DNA of 7,607 bases from JBHHYN01 sp046757565 (GTDB taxonomy: Bacteria; Pseudomonadota; Gammaproteobacteria; Eutrophobiales; Eutrophobiaceae). Under the pieces are notes generated by a model. The model was not told where the DNA came from. It worked only from the letters and a program-made list of their open reading frames with translations, and did not search any database. Position 1 is the stretch's first letter; every line of letters starts with the position of its first letter. This document shows, piece by piece, positions 5,010-7,607 of this stretch. The stretch spans positions 1-7,607 of the forward strand of contig JBHHYN010000130.1 of NCBI GenBank assembly GCA_046757565.1, written 5' to 3'. A program made the position numbers and the translations under genes.

Positions 5010-7526
5010 ATGAATCATTGTTACGATAAAAACCCACCCGTCAGCAGTTTCAGGCCGGCACTGCTTCCCATGCTTGGCTTCCTCCTGGCAACTTCACAGG
5101 GTTTTGCCGAAGAACCACCACCGGAAATAGTCATTATCGGCGTGACCCCTGCACAGTCATCCGGCCTGCCCAAAGAAAAAATCCCGTATAACGTCCAGTC
5201 TGCAAACAGTGATGCTATAGAAGGCTCACAGAGTCTCGATCTAACCGGCTTCCTGAAACATAATCTTGGCAGTATCTCCCTCAACGATGCGCAAAATAAC
5301 CCCCTGCAACCTGATGTTCAATTCCGTGGCTTTACTGCTTCACCCTTGCTGGGTCTCCCACAGGGTCTTGCGGTATACCAGAATGGCATTCGCATCAATG
5401 AACCGCTGGGAGATTCGGTCAACTGGGACCTGTTGCCGGCATCGTCGATTTACAACATCAACCTGATTGGCGGGTCCAACCCCCTGTTTGGATTGAATAC
5501 CCTGGGAGGGGCGTTGTCCATACAGATGAAAAACGGCTTTAACCACCAGGGACATAGTCTCAAGGCTTATGGCGGGTCATTCAGCCGCAAGGTTATCTCC
5601 ATTGAAAGTGGCAACAATAATGGCAGCTTTGCGTATTACGGCAATGTTCACTATTTTGATGAAGACGGCTGGCGTGATTTGTCTCCCTCCGATAGCGTCA
5701 ATTTCTACGGCAGTCTTGGCTGGATGAATGACTCCTCTTCCCTGAATCTGAACGTCCAGCATGGCGAAAGCGACCTGTACGGTAATGGACCGCTCCCGGT
5801 TGAACTTCTGGGTATCGATCGTGAAACGCTCTTCACGGGTCCGGACATTACCCGGAATAATATGTACATGATCAGCATCGACGGGACCCATAGCATCAAT
5901 GACAACATCAGCCTTGCAGGGAACACCTTCTACCGGCGTAACGACACAGATTCGTTTAACGGCGATGCGTCAAATTTCTCGGCATGTAACATCGGTGGTG
6001 TCAACAGACTGCTTGACGGGCTCGAAGAGGACACTCTGAATGTGCTGGGGCTGGAAGAAAATGACGTCTGTATGAATCAAATAACAGACGGCAACAGTGA
6101 TGGCGTCGTTGATGCCAATGATCTGGAAAATTTTCTTAACGCTATGCTTGCAGCCGGTGCGGTTGGGTTTAATATCGAGGACCTTACCAATACGTTGTCC
6201 GGCAGCGGAATTATTGCAGGCGATGCCATCAATAATATCAGCAGCCGCACCCAGGAAACCTATGGCCTGGATATCCAGGCTACCTTTGTGAATGAACTCT
6301 TTGAGCGCAACAATCAATTCATAGCCGGCTTCGCCTATTTCAAGGGTCAATCGGGCTTCAAGTCCAGACTGGAGTTGTCCGGGCTGGATCCCGTTACAAA
6401 GAGTACCATAGGTCTTGGGAGCGGCAGTTTTGTCGATGCAGAGGCAACGAATATCGAAACCAGTACGGAGAGTTACAGCTTTTATTTCACTGATACATTC
6501 AACATTAATGACAGGCTCTCCATTACTCTCTCGGGGCGCTATAACAGCACGGATGTCGTGTTAAGCGACCAGTCCGGGGACCGGCCTGAACTGAACGGCT
6601 CACACAATTTCAAGCGATTCAATCCGGCTGCCGGTGTCACCTATGAGATCAATTCCGGGATAAACCTCTATGCCGGCTACAGCGAATCCTCCCGGGCGCC
6701 CACGGCCATCGAACTCTCGTGTAATGCAGGTATTTTTGATCTGGCCCGCGCCAATGCCGTGGCCGCCGGAGAAGATCCGAATAACATCAATTTCGAATGC
6801 CGGCTGCCCAATGCCTTCCTGGCGGATCCGCCGCTTGATCAGGTCGTAGCCAAGAGTTTCGAGATTGGCGTGCGTGGGAAAGTCCATGAAGTCGACTATC
6901 ACCTGGGTTTTTTTGATACCGTTAATAAGGACGACATCATTTTCCAGTCGACGGGGCGGTCAACAGGCCTGTTTGCCAATGTCGATGAGACCAGGCGGCT
7001 CGGATTTGAGAGCGGTTTTCACGGCAAGTGGAACAGACTGGACTGGTTTCTGAACTACAGCTATATCGACGCCACCTTCCAGGATGACTTTCAGGTGTTG
7101 AGTCCCAATCATCCCTTTGCGGACAGCAATGGCGTTACTCAGGTCAGTAAGGGCGATACGATCCCGGGCGTCCCGGCTCACCAGTTGAAACTGGGAGGAG
7201 ACTACCGGCTGGGAGAATCACTCTCTTTGGGGTTCGACGCGATTTATAATTCCGGACAATACCTGCGTGGCGATGAAGCCAATCTGCTGGCTGCCACTGA
7301 TGGCTATGCCCTGCTGAATTTACGCGGCAGATACCGTATCAATGCACATCTTCAGTTCTTTGCGAGCATCAACAACGTACTGGATACAGACTATGAGACC
7401 TTCGGCATCCTGGGCGAAAACCCAAGTGACGTCAACGTCCCGGCCTTTGCCGGTTTCAGCAACCGGCGTTTTCTCGGACCAGGCTCACCACGCGCCATAT
7501 TCGCAGGGATCAAGCTAAGCCTGTGA
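5010..7526 (+). CDS. TonB-dependent outer-membrane receptor, probably for a metal chelate
   Basis: The 838-residue product has a signal peptide with hydrophobic core about residues 16-29 and a likely cut after GFA (31-33). A TonB-box-like EIVIIGV (39-45) follows. The plug domain (about 58-178) contains VQFRGF (103-108), GLAVYQNGIRINEP and NTLGGALSIQ. The 22-strand barrel region ends in GIKLSL rather than the usual terminal aromatic residue. Strand signatures include a YAGYSESSRAPTAIEL segment near 555-570 and LPNAFLADPPL after the C571/C597 pair. The loop around 320-405 carries another cysteine pair (C326, C354) and an EF-hand/dockerin-like motif beginning at D360. The reading frame stays open back to a GTG at 4854, but that start would place the Fur-like site inside the gene and bury the signal peptide, so I prefer ATG 5010 despite a poor ribosome site. 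The substrate is not identifiable; iron is inferred from the operator. Confidence 0.9.
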   Translation: MNHCYDKNPPVSSFRPALLPMLGFLLATSQGFAEEPPPEIVIIGVTPAQSSGLPKEKIPYNVQSANSDAIEGSQSLDLTGFLKHNLGSISLNDAQNNPLQPDVQFRGFTASPLLGLPQGLAVYQNGIRINEPLGDSVNWDLLPASSIYNINLIGGSNPLFGLNTLGGALSIQMKNGFNHQGHSLKAYGGSFSRKVISIESGNNNGSFAYYGNVHYFDEDGWRDLSPSDSVNFYGSLGWMNDSSSLNLNVQHGESDLYGNGPLPVELLGIDRETLFTGPDITRNNMYMISIDGTHSINDNISLAGNTFYRRNDTDSFNGDASNFSACNIGGVNRLLDGLEEDTLNVLGLEENDVCMNQITDGNSDGVVDANDLENFLNAMLAAGAVGFNIEDLTNTLSGSGIIAGDAINNISSRTQETYGLDIQATFVNELFERNNQFIAGFAYFKGQSGFKSRLELSGLDPVTKSTIGLGSGSFVDAEATNIETSTESYSFYFTDTFNINDRLSITLSGRYNSTDVVLSDQSGDRPELNGSHNFKRFNPAAGVTYEINSGINLYAGYSESSRAPTAIELSCNAGIFDLARANAVAAGEDPNNINFECRLPNAFLADPPLDQVVAKSFEIGVRGKVHEVDYHLGFFDTVNKDDIIFQSTGRSTGLFANVDETRRLGFESGFHGKWNRLDWFLNYSYIDATFQDDFQVLSPNHPFADSNGVTQVSKGDTIPGVPAHQLKLGGDYRLGESLSLGFDAIYNSGQYLRGDEANLLAATDGYALLNLRGRYRINAHLQFFASINNVLDTDYETFGILGENPSDVNVPAFAGFSNRRFLGPGSPRAIFAGIKLSL

Positions 7527-7607
7527 TAAATTAGGGTCAGACTCGAATTATAATATTTGGCTCTTCAGCAGAATCTGTGGGTTAACAAGAAAGACTTTTG
7601 AATAAAA
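7527..7607. other. Non-coding tail with possible edge of a dispersed repeat
   Basis: No gene is visible in the remaining 81 bases. The segment GGGTCAGACTCGAATTA (7534-7550) right after the receptor stop resembles, from memory, short extragenic sequences seen beside REP-associated transposase genes in proteobacteria. I cannot verify this here. There is no obvious terminator hairpin. Confidence 0.2.

Overview
The window looks like chromosomal DNA of a Gram-negative proteobacterium with C1 (methylotrophic) metabolism. The two best-recognised genes are fchA (methenyl-tetrahydrofolate cyclohydrolase) and mtdA (NADP-dependent methylene-tetrahydrofolate / methylene-tetrahydromethanopterin dehydrogenase). 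This pair is characteristic of methylotrophs and methanotrophs. An outer membrane is implied by a SPOR-domain periplasmic protein and a TonB-dependent receptor. A gammaproteobacterium is my best guess, from overall style and moderate GC. No phylogenetic marker gene is present to prove it.

Layout. Positions 1-178 hold a C-rich, non-coding repeat array with 19-bp periodicity. fchA (179-802, minus) and mtdA (1037-1894, plus) diverge from a 234-bp intergenic region that carries a good promoter candidate for fchA and a weaker one for mtdA. A secreted Sel1-repeat/SPOR protein (1916-3031) starts 21 bp after mtdA, so it is probably cotranscribed. After a 178-bp gap come two adjacent genes of unknown function (3210-3935 and 3955-4668). 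They are clear tandem paralogues of each other, separated by 19 bp. A 174-bp stretch (4669-4843) packed with five hairpins and bounded by terminal inverted repeats follows directly; it looks like a miniature, MITE-like element. Next is a near-consensus Fur box inside a possible promoter, and then a complete TonB-dependent receptor (5010-7526). The last 80 bp are non-coding and may contain the edge of another dispersed repeat.

How the genes fit together. FchA and MtdA catalyse consecutive reversible steps between methylene-H4F and 10-formyl-H4F, linking formaldehyde- and formate-level C1 units to assimilation. The Sel1/SPOR protein probably acts at peptidoglycan in the periplasm, and nothing in its sequence ties it to C1 chemistry. 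The TonB receptor probably imports a metal chelate. The Fur-like site argues for iron, and an extracellular loop carries an unusual EF-hand/dockerin-like metal-binding motif. The least explained parts are the paralogous pair and the hairpin-rich element abutting the second paralogue's stop codon. I see no RNA genes, CRISPR array, phage genes or transposase gene.
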